Source of the DNA: Polyodon spathula
Lineage: Eukaryota; Chordata; Actinopteri; Acipenseriformes; Polyodontidae
Length of the DNA: 64,000 bases
Assembly (NCBI RefSeq): GCF_017654505.1
Contig: NC_054559.1
Coordinates: 3,914,781 to 3,978,780, forward strand
Direction of reading: 5' to 3'
Both the position numbers and the translations under genes were made by a program. Of this stretch, positions 49,701 to 62,901 are shown piece after piece; positions within the stretch are counted from its first letter, which is position 1, and every line of letters starts with the position of its first letter. A model generated the notes under the pieces. That model was not told the origin of the DNA. It saw only the letters and a list, made by a program, of their open reading frames with translations, and made no database searches.

Positions 49701-52700
49701 GAGTGGTGAGGGGATGAAATGGGCTACCTAGCCATGTTGCTGAAGGAAACTGTTCTTCACACTGAGAGTGGTGAGGGGATGAAATGGGTTACCTAGTAAT
49801 CAGTGGTGGCTGGTGGCCAAAGAATATTTGGAGGCAGAAAAAAGGCAGAGGGCTTAGGGTCCACTTAAGCTCCCACTAGCAGTAGAATCTTATTACTGTA
49901 TTCGGACTGACAACACTTTTCATATTTGTAACAGGGTGAGGAGCCCTGTACAATTATTTATTTAAGAACAGGGTCTCCTCCTCCACCCCTGTGTTATTTT
50001 GTGTTTGTTTATTTATTACACTATGTAACACAATTTTTGTTCCTGGGTAGTAAGTGTTATTTCCTAATTGCTTATGCCTCAAAAGTATAGAAAATGGCTA
50101 TTATTCCCCACAAACTTTGCTTTTGTGACCAGGACAGTGATATTTTGAAATTTACCTATTTCCAATGAGAAAACGGGCGAATTTGTGTCTTTTCGTTCAC
50201 ATAAAGTCAGAAAAAAACAACATATGAATCCAAATTAACATGTATTTATACTAAAGTAATACAAAAACGACCACAAAAGATTTAGAAGGGAGTAGTTTTT
50301 TGAGATTTACGATTATACTGTAAATCACTTTCACGAATCAGCCCCCAAATGTAGTCTGCCATCATGTTCTCGTTATACTGTCCTTGGTAGCAGCGTTCAA
50401 AGTCCAGTATATCCTGGTGGAAGCGCTCGCCTTGCTCCTCCGAGTACGCTCCCATGTTCTCCTTGAATTTATCAAGATGAGCATCAAGGATATGGACTTT
50501 GAGGGACATCCTACAGCCCATTGTGCCGTAGTTCTTCACCAGAGTCTCAACCAGCTCCACACAGTTTTCGGCCTTGTGATTGCCCAGGAAGCCCCGAACC
50601 ACTGCGACAAAGCTGTTCCAAGCCGCTTTCTCCTTACTATTGAGCTTCTTGGGGAATTCATTGCACTCCAGGATCTTCTTTATCTGTGGTCCGACGAAGA
50701 CACCGGCTTTGACCTTTGCCTCAGACAGCTTAGGGAAGAAGTCTTGAAGGTACTTAAAGGCTGCCGACTCCTTATCTAGAGCTCTGACAAATTGTTTCAT
50801 AAGGCCCAATTTGATGTGCAGTGGTGGCATCAGCACCTTCCGGGGGTCCACCAGTGGCTCCCATTTGACGTTGTTCCTCCCCACAGAGAACTCAGTCCGC
50901 TGTGGCCAATCCCACCTGTGGTAGTGTGCCTTGGTGTCCCTGCTGTCCAAAAGGCAAAGATAGCAGGGAAACTTGGTAAAACCGCCTTGGAGACCCATCA
51001 GGAATGCCACCATTTTGTAGTCTCCTATGACCTCCCAGCCATACTCATCATGTTTCAAGGCATCCAGCAAGGTCTTGATGCTGTTGTAATCCTCTTTGAG
51101 GTGCACCGAGTGAGCCAGGGGAAGAGACGGGTACTTGTTACCATGGTGACTGGTCACATTGTGGCAGAAGCAGAGCTCATATTGACAGATGAAAAAGCTG
51201 GAAAAAGGTTGGTGACGCTTCCTCTGATCTGCGACTTGCACACTTTCATCCAACAAGTTCCACTGCTTGAGCCTAGACATCAAAAGCTCGGCATTGGACT
51301 TGGTGAGACCAAGATCTCTAATCAAGTCGTTGAGGTCTTTTTGGTTGGGGTAGTATGGGTTTCTCTCCTCAGCTCCACCTCTGAAATTGTCATCTGGATC
51401 TACAACGTCTTCCTCGCTCTCTGACTTGCTGCTGTCTTCTAAAGACGGCTGCTCTCCGGAGGAGTGGGTACGGGGAGCTCATTGCAGTATGGCACCGGGG
51501 CGATGGATGAAGGAAGGTCCGGATACGTGATAGCAGGTGCATTTTGCCAGTCCAATGTTTGGAAGGGTCCACCATGCAGAAGTAGCAGTTGCTTGAGTGG
51601 TCAGTGGGTTCCCGCCAAATTCTTGGGATAGAGAACTTCATGGCACTCTTTTCCACTCTGTACCATCCTACAAAAATACATTTATTTCACCCATGACTAA
51701 TGTGTAAGAGATTCTCGCAACATTTTTCATATATGATATATTTTTTAAATAACATTGAAAATTATAAAACATTTTAAAATTAAAAACTTTTACAATTTTA
51801 AAAATTTTAACACATTTTATAAAATAAAATTCCGAGCAACAATTGTCCATCTTACCTTCCGGAGTTTTTTTGCAGTGCTCGCAGGTGAAATGAGGTGCCC
51901 AAGGTTTGTCTTGATCCCCGACAGGCATGCCGAAATATGCCTTGTAGGCCTCACACATCTTAGTATCTTCGCTCTTGTCTTGATAAATTGGCCGCAGACA
52001 TAGCAAAATGCATCTGCCAGATGCTTGCTGTTAAATGTGCATGTCTTGTATATTGCTGCTGCATTTTATAACATGTGTAGGGGTGCTGTCTGCATCCATT
52101 TGTGAATGAAACTACCGCACTGCCATAATATAATTTTTAATTTATTTATTTTTTCACTTTGAAATTTTAAAGAGCTATGCTAGTAATGTTGTTGATGCTG
52201 AGTCACTAGGATCCTATAAGACCAAATCTGACACAGTTTTGAGATCAATCAGCTACTAGGAACCTGACTTTTTTCAATGTTCTTATGTTCTATGTTACTA
52301 TGTACTGTAGGTAGTGCCTTGAAAATCTGACCCATTGAATCAAGGAAAAATACAAACATTTGGATAAAGATGAAAAAATAAATAAATGATAGAGTTAGAG
52401 AATAAGTTTAATCTGTAATTTGAGAGAGACAGACAAAATTGTTTATTTTTTAGGATTCTGATGCAAGTTTAACCATTATGAAGAACGCTTTTTTATCTGG
52501 GTTTTCAAATGGTGCTCTATGAGATTGTTATTTGAGCAGAGGTAGGGGATGTGAACACCTAGTGTGAACCGTCTATTTTTAAATGAATTTTATCTTAGCC
52601 TAATGGCCATGAGAGTACAGTGGGACTGGAAATGTGTAATATTAGATATGCTGTAGCCAGATTGTTTTCAGAGCCCTCAGAAACCTGACTGCATCAACAC

Positions 52701-55700
52701 TTTATTAGAATGTATACAATCTGTTTTTTTAAATGGATTGGGCACAGTGCATTTCCTGAGCAATATAATCCAATTGCCACAGTTACCTGGTTCCTGTCTG
52801 GATTTACTTATTGAAGAAAAACAGACATTTACATTTTTTCTGGCTTTTTCAGAGGGTATGTTCATACTTCCTGGGTCATTTCAATGCCGAAGTGTCTCTG
52901 GGTCAAGTTACTTGGTGAAAGCATGTCAGTCAATAGGGGAAGCAGCTGATTGGTTATTTGTCTGGAAAGAAGTCGCTGAACAAGTGGTGTAATGGGGCCA
53001 AGCTCTTTTACTGGTGCCTGCATGTCTGATGAGGATTAGTTAATCAGAGCAGTTTCAGTACCTATTGTATTACCAGTATTACTTTCTGAATTGTCCTCAT
53101 AAGGGGGCATCTGAAACCCTAGAAACGCCACTACAGCTCTCTGAAACCCTACAAACACCACTACAGCTCTCTGAAACCCTACAAACACCACTACAGCTCT
53201 CTGAAACCCTACAAACACCACTACAGCTCTCTGAAACCCTACAAACACCACTACAGCTCTCTGAAACCCTACGAACACCACTACAGCTCTCTGAAACCCT
53301 ACAAACACCACTACAGCTCTCTGAAACCCTACGAACACCACTACAGCTCTCTGAAACCCTACGAACACCACTACAGCTCTCTGAAACCCTACGAACACCA
53401 CTACAGCTCTCTGAAACCCTACGAACACCACTACAGCTCTCTGAAACCCTAGAAACACAACTACAGCTCTCTGAAACCCTACGAACACCACTACAGCTCT
53501 CTAAAACCCTACGAACACCACTACAGCTCTCTGAATCCCTACGAACACCACTACAGCTCTCTGAAACCCTACGAACACCACTACAGCTCTCTGAAACCCT
53601 ACGAACACCACTACAGCTCTCTGAAACCCTACGAACACCACTACAGCTCTCTGAAACCCTACGAACACCGCTACAGCTCTCTGAAACCCTACAAACAACA
53701 CTACAGCTCTCTGAAATCCTACGTACATTGCTACAGCTCCCTGCTGCCTTAGTTGCACCTCCAAATTCTTAATTTTAGCTTTACATGCCATGTGATCCTC
53801 ATTCGGTAATTCATACGTATATTTTGCTGCCATAATGTGTATGGCTCCTTGTGAGTCATATAACTGTCTTTCTAATTCAGTAACATGGCTGCACAATTTC
53901 TCATTCTTTCTTTTAATTAGTTTTTAATCAAACCCACAGGAGATGGCTGTGGTGGCAGTCGCCTATAACACAGCATTCTGTGATTCACATCCTTTAATTG
54001 TCTTTTGCAACACAGTTTATTTTCTCATCCACTCAAGATCATCTACCCTTTCATTTTTCCATCTTTCCTGATTCAGTTTACCTTTCTGTTTGCTTATTGT
54101 TTTACCTCAGACAGCCTTGTTTATATGATCTGTCACTTCTCCATATGGATCTGCACTAACCCATATCTTTTCGAGGCGTTCCCTTTTGCACCCACAGCTC
54201 CGCCCCTGTGGTCAGCCGAACTCCAGTCTCTTATGAACAGGTGTTCTCAAAGATGACTGACTAGAGTAACAGACTGCGGATTACATATGCCCCCCACCCC
54301 CCCACCACCACCACTAAGATGGCAGCCTAAAACTGTGACAACATTACATTGGTAATTCTTATTCTGTACTATTCTGTACATTATATGTATATATGTACTG
54401 GTCATCAACCTTTTCGTCATACTGATAACTTTTTATATACTTCTTGTACTGACTTCAGATCTATGGAGTTCATTTGTGCTCATTATCCATGCCTTTGTTT
54501 TTTTTTTTTCAACAGAGGCTGCCTGTACTGCTGTGTAATGCACATACTTGTTGAAGAACATGTCTTTTAGTTCTTTCTGGTAACCAATGGAAACATTGTC
54601 ACGTGTATCAGGTATTCTGTAGAATCAGGTGGATGGAAACAAGAAAAAAAAAAATTATAAAATACTCTTGGTTCTGCTTTTAGCCTCCACCCTAACCTGT
54701 AACCAGTGCAGAGATAACCAGTTCATGAGATAATGCAGCAGCTCTCTAGTACTGTAAAAGGTTCAGCAGTACTAGATATGAGTCCGTAGAGTAAAAAGCT
54801 CACAAAGCTGCCTAAAAACATATAGTATCCACAGGGGAGCAAGGGCTGTGTTAACACTTCTTCACATTCAATGTATAAAACCATTTAGGAACCATTGAAG
54901 GAATGGAAAGCAAAAGAAAAGATGGCTGTTCATAGAATGAATGACATCTGAAGTAGCTTTACTGACAATCACTATTGTTGCGCTATTGTTGAGCTATCAC
55001 TATTGGCAATCACGATGTTGTAATGTAACATTTTTACAAATATTTTCGTTAGTATAATATCTGAAGCATTTGATTACAGTGAATCTTTATTTTCATTCTC
55101 CAGCCAAATGTTGATGAAAGCTGTAGCTAAACGCACCTACTTCTCCCTTTCTCTTTTTAATAAACTAAACTTGCTGCATTTTTAAATGTTTTTATGCAGC
55201 TTTGTAATGTAGAGTTACCGTTTCTGCACTTGTGCACTGTGGAAGGGAGACATGTTTACTTGTCTTTCAAAAGAAATTCCTTTTGAAATGTTCTTAGTCC
55301 TAATTTGATATAATATTATACTATGTATACATGGTATATAGCTATATTAAGAGCATATTTTATTAGATTGAGAAACTCTCAAAATAGCATTATAATTAGA
55401 AAAAACAGGTTTTTCATGATTATCTATGCTTTTAACTGTATATACTTGTCTATAAACACTTAATATTTCATTATATGATACGTGTACTTATATAAACTGA
55501 TAATCATCAGAGTCCACTTGTGTGCAATTAAGGTGTTTAACATGATTTCAGATTAAATACACCTGTCTCTAGGAGGTCCCATAGTTGGTTCGTACATTTC
55601 CTAACAAAAACTATGATGACAAAGGAACATTCAGAGCAAATCCGGAATAAGGTTCTTCAAAAGCACCAATCAGGGGTAGGATGTAAGAACATTTCCAAGG

Positions 55701-56798
55701 CATTGAATATCCTCCGGAGAACAGTAAAGTCCATTATTAAGAAAAGGAGAGAATATGGCAGAACTGTTAATCTGTCTAGAACATGCCATCCTCAAAAACT
55801 GAGTATCCGGGCAAGAAGGGCACTAGTCAGGGAGGCCACCTAGAGGCCTATGGCAACTCTAAAGGAGTTACAGTCTTCCACGGCTGAGCTGGGAGACACT
55901 GGTCATACAGCAACAATAGCCCGGGTGCTTCACAAAACTGGGAGAGTGGCAAAAAGAAAGCCATTGTTGTAAAAAACTCACATAAAATCTCAGCTAAAGT
56001 TTGCCAGAAGGCATGTGAGAGACTCTGATCAAGTGGAAGAAGATTCTGTGGTCTGATGAGACCAAATTGAGCTTTTTGGCCTCAATGCTAAGCGATATGT
56101 TTGGCGCAAGCCTAACACCGCACATCATCCTGAGAACACCATCAAGCTATGGAGATGCTTATCTGCGTCAGGGCCTGGAAAGTTCGTGAAGATAGAGGGC
56201 AAAATGGATGCAGCAAAGTACAGAGAAATCCTGGAGGAAAACCTGCTGAAGTCTGCAAGAGACCTGGGACTTGGGAGAAGATTCATCTTCCAGCAGGACA
56301 ATGACCCCAAACATACAACCAAAGCCACACTGGAGTGGCATAAAAACAAAGGTCAGTGTCCTGGAGTGGCCCAGTCAAAGCCCGGACCTCAATACAATTG
56401 AGAATATGTGGAAAGGGTTGAAAATTGCTGTTCACCAAAGGTCCCCATCCAACTTGATGGAGCTTGAGCAATTTTGCAAAGAAGAATGGTTAAAAATTGC
56501 AGTGTCCAGATGTGCAAAGCTGGTAGAGACTTATCCAAATAGACTCATGGCTGTAATTGCTGCCAAAGCTGCCTCTACCAAATATTAACTCAAGGGGGTG
56601 AATACTTATGCAATCAATTATTTTCTGTTTTATATTTGTAATTAATTTAGAACAATTTGTAGATTTTATTTTTCACTTTGACATTATGGACTTTTTTTGT
56701 GTTGATCAGTGGCAAAAACTCCTAATTAAATCTTTCTATGTTATAACACAATAAAATGTGGAAAAGTCTGGGGGGGGTTGAATACTTTTGAGAGCCAC

Positions 56799-56839
<41 letters not shown>

Positions 56840-59800
56840 GTACACACACACACACACACTGAGTATACAAAACATTAGGAACACCTTCTTAATATTGAGT
56901 TGCACCCACTTTTGCCCTCAGAACAGTCTCAGTTCGTCAGGGCATGGACTCTACAAGGCGTCGAAAGCATTCCACAGGATGCTAGCCCATGTTGACTCCA
57001 ATGCTTCCCACAGTTGTGTTAAGTTGGCTAGTAGTGGATCTCTACTCCGGGTAGCTCATTCCATCTCATCCAACAGATGCTCAGTTGAATTGAGATCTGG
57101 TGATTGGGCAGGCCACTGCAGTAAGCTGAACTTATTGTCATGTTCATGGAACCATTCCTGGAAAATCCTAGCCTTGTGGCATGGGGCATTATTCTGCTGA
57201 ATCCATTAGCAGATGGATACACTGCTGCCATGAAGGGATGCACCAGATTGGCAGTGAAGTTCAGATATCCTGTGGCATTCAAACATTGCTCCACTTTTAT
57301 CAAGGGGCCCAATGTGTGCCATGAAAACACACCCCACACCATCACACCACCACCACCAGCCTGCAGTGTTGACACGCGGCATGATGGTTGCATGTACTCA
57401 TGTGGTTTTCTCCATACCCTAGTCCTCCCATCAGCGTGAAACAGTAGGAACCATGATTCATCAGACTAGGCAATGTATTTCCAATCCCCCAGTGTCCAGT
57501 GTTTTCGTTCCTTAGCCCACTGCAACCGCAGTTTCTTGACGAGTTGTGCATTCTTTTATGGGTCTTTTGGCACCAATGTTGTACTGGACTGTCAGTTGAC
57601 TAACTGTAGCCCGTCTGTTGCTCTGCACAATTCGTGTCAGCCTCCTTTGGCCTCTTTCATCAAAGAGTTGTTTTCGACCACTGGCCTGCCTGAAAAACAA
57701 GGGGACTATGAAATTGAGAAATATTTATGTTTTTCCTTTTATGTTGACTTGCTGTTATGGTAAAAGTTTCCCCTCTTCCTCCAAGTCCTGACCCTGCCCC
57801 CTCTCCTCCCCTCTGAATTGTGTTCTGATTTTATGATCTGGATGCTCAGAACTGTGTGCTGATTTTGTGATCTGGATGCGCTGAACTGTGTGCTGATTTT
57901 GTGAACTAGATGCACTGAACTGAGAGCTGATTTTGTGAACTGGATGGCCACTCTGGACTCATCCAGCCCTCGTGTTTAGCTTGCTCAGCCCTCATGTTCA
58001 GTTCATCCAGCCCTTGTGTTTAGCTCGTCCAGCCCTCATGTTTAGCTCGTCCAGCCCTCATGTTGAGTCCTGGAGCTGCTGATGTGCACACAGCAGGCTG
58101 CAGATTCAATGGGATGCCTGCTGCTAGGGCCCTGTGTCTGGTTTTCCATTTAGTTTCCATTACTACACAGGCTTGCTCACCTAATCGAATAAGAAACCCC
58201 AACATGCTTCATAGCCTGGGTCTCTTCGACTGCCTCCAATAGGTCCCATATGAGCCGTGTTTTTATAAAAACTTGATAATAATGCAGTCTTATAATGCTC
58301 TGCTGTTGACTGAACTGAGACAGATGCCTTCATGTGAGTGGAGATCATGGGGCTTACAGTCCCTCTGGACATTACTGCGCTAAATGAAAAGCAAATTGCC
58401 AAGAGCATAGTGTTAATTAAAAAAGAAAAGATGTGTTATAGCATACCTGAGTGTGTGTGAGTGTTGTGTGTTTGTGTGTGCGTGCATGTGTGTGTTTGTG
58501 GGCAGGTATTACTATCAATGTGGGGACAAAATTTGACAAAATGTCCCCACAAATAGTAACTCCTGAAAAAACAACGCTGTGGGTACGTCCCCACTTTGTA
58601 AAACACCTTTTTAAGAACTAAATATATATTTAGTTTGTTGTCGACTTTCATCTTATGTGGAGTTTTGTCTGGCTAGAGTTACAAATAATAAATAAAAATA
58701 TAGTGAGTGTCATTGAGAAGTCCCCACAAATATGGAAATGCAAACTTGTGTGTGAAAGAGATTGTTTGTGTGTGTGGGTATGTCTGAGAGAGATTGTGTT
58801 TGTGTGTGTAAGTGTGTGTGTGTGAGAGAGAGATTGTGTTTGTGTGTATATATGTGTGTGTGTATGTGTGTATGTCTGTAAGTAAAGAGGCACACTGGAC
58901 ATTGGCCTTACTTACGGTATTGATAATTGTAAAAGGATGATAAGGAACATAAGAACATAAGAACATAAGAAAGTTTACAAACGAGAGGAGGCCATTCGGC
59001 CCATCTTGCTCGTTTGGTTGTTAGTAGCTTATTGATCCCAAAATCTCATCAAGCAGCTTCTTGAAGGATCCCAGGGTGTCAGCTTCAACAACATTACTGG
59101 GGAGTTGATTCCAGACCCTCACAATTCTCTGTGTAAAAAAGTGTCTCCTATTTTCTGTTCTGAATGCCCCTTTTTCTAAACTCCATTTGTGACCCCTGGT
59201 CCTTGTTTCTTTTTTCAGGCTGAAAAAGTCCCTTGCGTCCACACTGTCAATACCTTTTAGAATTTTGAATGCTTGAATTAGGTCGCCACGTAGTCTTCTT
59301 TGTTCAAGACTGAACAGATTCAATTCTTTTAGCCTGTCTGCATATGACATGCCTTTTAAGCCCGGAATAATTCTGGTCGCTCTTCTTTGCACTCTTTCTA
59401 GAGCAGCAATATCTTTTTTTATAGCGAGGTGACCAGAACTGAACACAATATTCAAGATGAGGTCTTACAAGTGCATTGTACAGTTTTAACATTACTTCCC
59501 TTGATTTAAATTCAACACTTTTCACAATGTATCCGAGTATCTTGTTAGCCTTTTTTATAGCTTCCCCACATTGTCTAGATGAAGACATTTCTGAGTCAAC
59601 AAAAACTCCTAGGTCTTTTTCATAGATTCCTTCTCCAATTTCAATATCTCCCATATGATATTTATAATGTACATTTTTATTTCCTGCGTGCAGTACCTTA
59701 CACTTTTCTCTATTAAATGTCATTTGCCATGTATCTGCCCAGTTCTGAATCTTGTCTAGATCATTTTGAATGACCTTTGCTGCTGCAACAGTGTTTGCCA

Positions 59801-62800
59801 CTCCTCCTACTTTTGTGTCGTCTGCAAATTTAACAAGTTTGCTTACTATACCAGAATCTAAATCATTAATGTAGATTAGGAATAGCAGAGGACCTAATAC
59901 TGATCCCTGTGGTACACCGCTGGTTACCACACTCCATTCTGAGGTTTTTCCTCTAATCAGTACTTTCTGTTTTCTACATGTTAACCACTCCCTAATCCAT
60001 GTACATGTGTTTCCTTGAATCCCAACTGCGTTCAGTTTGAGAATTAATCTTTTGTGCGGGACTTTGTCAAAAGCTTTCTGGAAATCTAAATAAACCATAT
60101 CATATGCTTTGCAATTATCCATTATCGATGTTGCATCCTCAAAAAAATCAAGCAAGTTAGTTAGGCACGATCTCCCTTTCCTAAAACCATGTTGACTGTC
60201 TCCCAGTACTCTGTTACCATATAGGTAATTTTCCATTTTGGCTCTTATTATAGTTTCCATAAGTTTGCATATAATAGAAGTCAGGCTTACTGGTCTGTAG
60301 TTACCTGGTTCAGTTTTGTTTCCCTTTTTGTGGATCGGTATTACGTTTGCAATTTTCCAGTCTGTCGGTACCACCCCTGTGTCAAGAGACTGCTGCATGA
60401 TCTTGGTTAGCGGTTTGTAAATTACTTCTTTCATTTCTTTGAGTACTACTGGGAGGATCTCATCCGGCCCAGGGGATTTGTTTATTTTAAGAGCTCCTAG
60501 TCCCTTTAACACTTCTGCCTCAGTTATGCTAAAGTTATTTAAAACTGGATAGGAACTGGATGACATGTGGGGCATGTTGTCAGTATCTTCCTTTGTAAAA
60601 ACTTGTGAAAAGTAATCATTTAATATATTTGCTATTTTTTTTTTCTTCATCTACGATTTTGCCATTTGTATCTCTTAAACATTTAATCTCCTCTTTGAAT
60701 GTTCTCTTGCTGTTGTAATATTGGAAAAACATTTTGGAATTGGTTTTAGCTCCCTTAGCAATGTTCATTTCTATTTCTCTCTTGGCCTTTCTAACTTCCT
60801 TTTTGACTTGCATTTGCAGTTCTGTGTACTCTTTCTGTGTACTTTCTTTTTGGTCCTTTTTTAATGCTCTATAAAATGCCTTTTTTCGCTGAATATTTTT
60901 TTAATTGATCTATTAAACCATTTTGGCAATTTAGTTTTACATTTAGATTTGTCTACTTTAGGGATATAATTGTTTTGCGCCTCTAGTACTACATTTTTGA
61001 AGAACAACCATCCTTCTTCTGTGGGTGTTTTCTCTATTTTACTCCAATCTACTTCTGTTAGTCTCTGTTTCATGCCTTCATAGTTTGCTTTTCTAAAATT
61101 GTAAACCTTAGCTTTAGTCTTTACTTTTGAGGATTTAAAAAACACTTCAAATGAGACCATGTTGTGGTCTGAGTTTGCCAGTGGTTCTCTGACCTCTGTT
61201 TTAGTTATTCTATCTTCGTTATTTGAAAAGACTAAATCAAGGCATGCCTCCCCTCTAGTGGGTGCCTTCACATGTTTAAATATAAAATGAAACATGATTG
61301 CAGGACACTTCATTTAAACATGTTGTGTACTCTTCAATCAGTTTATTGAAAGTTCTGTTTTAACACACACTATATATCAGTCTGTTCTGCAAAACAATAG
61401 AAAATATATCAAGTAAATATGTTACAAAACAAGGTGACTTAGACTAGCACATAACCTTCAAACAGTAACAAGTAACACAACACACAGAGCAGTTCAGCAG
61501 CGTGTAAAGCTTTTTAAATGTTTCATTTCAGTGCAATACATTGTTCCTTAGGTTTTAGTAGCACTGATCTAGGGATACCCCAGCTAACCCTGCCCCTTGA
61601 TCAGCAGGAATGCCAGCCCTGTTGGAATGGTCCTCACAGCTCTGGTTGCTGTCACATACAAGATCGCTATAGGTTTTGAAGGGTAAGTTTCTGTTTTTAC
61701 TTGAAACAGTATTTTAGGTTTATCAGTTTACTCCAAGTAGCTGAACCCCAATATCCTCTACTCTTTCTGCTTCCCTCTTCCCAATGCTGGTCTCAGAACA
61801 GAATTGAACTGTTTTAGAACTAGATTGTACACATTAGCCATTGAAATAAAACAAGAGCTAATTATTCTTTACTAAGCCCCCATTGTTGTTAGAATGGAAT
61901 TGAACAGTATTGGCATATTGTTAAATTCCCTTCTAAAACTTTAGCATAGCAACTTGTAATAAAGCACAGAGAAAGCACGGTAAAGCCAGACAGATTGGAA
62001 AGGATATTAAAAACATGTCTGTGGTGAATACTACAGCAGAGCCTGTCATATCCGTTTGAATTGGTTCCAGGGGTCCATTGGATATGTGAAAATATTGTGT
62101 CTCTGAGGGATTCCTTGTAACTGCTTTATTAAAGTAAAGCAGTGTGTTGAGAAAACCAAAGTACGGTTCTGTACGTATAATATATAAAGGAAGTCATTGA
62201 CAATTAGTGAAAAACAAAGCTGTGTATTACAGTATTTGTCAATTTATAAAAAGAGCATTCCAAAACCAGCTCTTGCTGTGCTTACACAGTCCATGCCAAA
62301 GTAATTGGATAGGTTTAACCCAGGACAGAAATGGCATTCAAAAAAAGCAAAGCACCCACACAAACACAAACTGGCTTTCGTTGTCAGTGAAAACAATCGG
62401 TGCAGTAATTATATGAATCCCTTGCTTTCTTTTTTTATTGGCCAGTATGTAAAAAGTGAAACTGAATTCCCAAACTTTTAACACATATCCATTACATTAG
62501 TATCAATACCAATTCTTAATACTACTGCCCTCCTCAATTGGTTTGAAATGATCCCAGTTTAACATGTTCTACATGAGGTTCAATACATGAGGTTCCCTAA
62601 CCTTTCCCATCTCACTTCAGTTTGTTTAAACTCCACTGTGAGTTCTCAAGGTCAGTTCCTCAGAGCTGACCTGCTTGTTAGGCCATGACATTTTAAAAAA
62701 AACTTTTTTCAGTGATACACTTCATTAAAATCCAGAGATGCAACTGTCCAATTTGTGGCTGCTCACCATCTAGTATTAGAGAGAGGGGGATTGACCTACA

Positions 62801-62832
62801 TTGAAGTTTACTTCTCTGTGGACAGCACATCT

Positions 62833-62901
<69 letters not shown>

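Larger units (their letters stand above)
50010..52020 (-). mobile_element. Unclassified gene-bearing repeat element (copy B)
   Basis: The minus-strand region contains a two-exon gene and about 270 bp of 3' sequence, the latter repeated at 28494-28818. The shared left limit is TTATTACACT(A/G)TGTAACA. A matching right terminus was not found near 52020. Repetition in the same gene shows it is mobile or duplicated; no transposase catalytic motif was recognised. Confidence 0.7.
58947..61272 (-). mobile_element. CR1-like LINE, copy 5, young but 5'-truncated
   Basis: The 3' tail has three to four AAGAACAT units (58947-58972). It extends through the 3' UTR, RT and endonuclease C-terminus to a 5' break at 61272, where similarity to copy 1 stops within the endonuclease. 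It is nearly identical to copies 1 and 2 where they overlap. Three homopolymer length differences break ORF2. Confidence 0.92.

Noticed and set aside
50384..51424. Plus-strand frames of 131 and 210 codons
   Set aside because: They are antisense to the conserved minus-strand gene and show no independent motif.
52486..52530. [11 protein letters not shown] stretch considered as a pemt exon
   Set aside because: Only superficial similarity, not hydrophobic, and needs a frameshift.
52738..52992. Plus-strand frame of 84 codons
   Set aside because: No recognisable domain, and part of it overlaps words shared with another intronic repeat.
53111..53740. Regular 30-bp repeat considered as CRISPR
   Set aside because: Units are directly adjacent with no unique spacers and the host is a vertebrate.
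58648..58966. His/Thr-rich minus-strand proteins
   Set aside because: Products of TG-rich low-complexity sequence.
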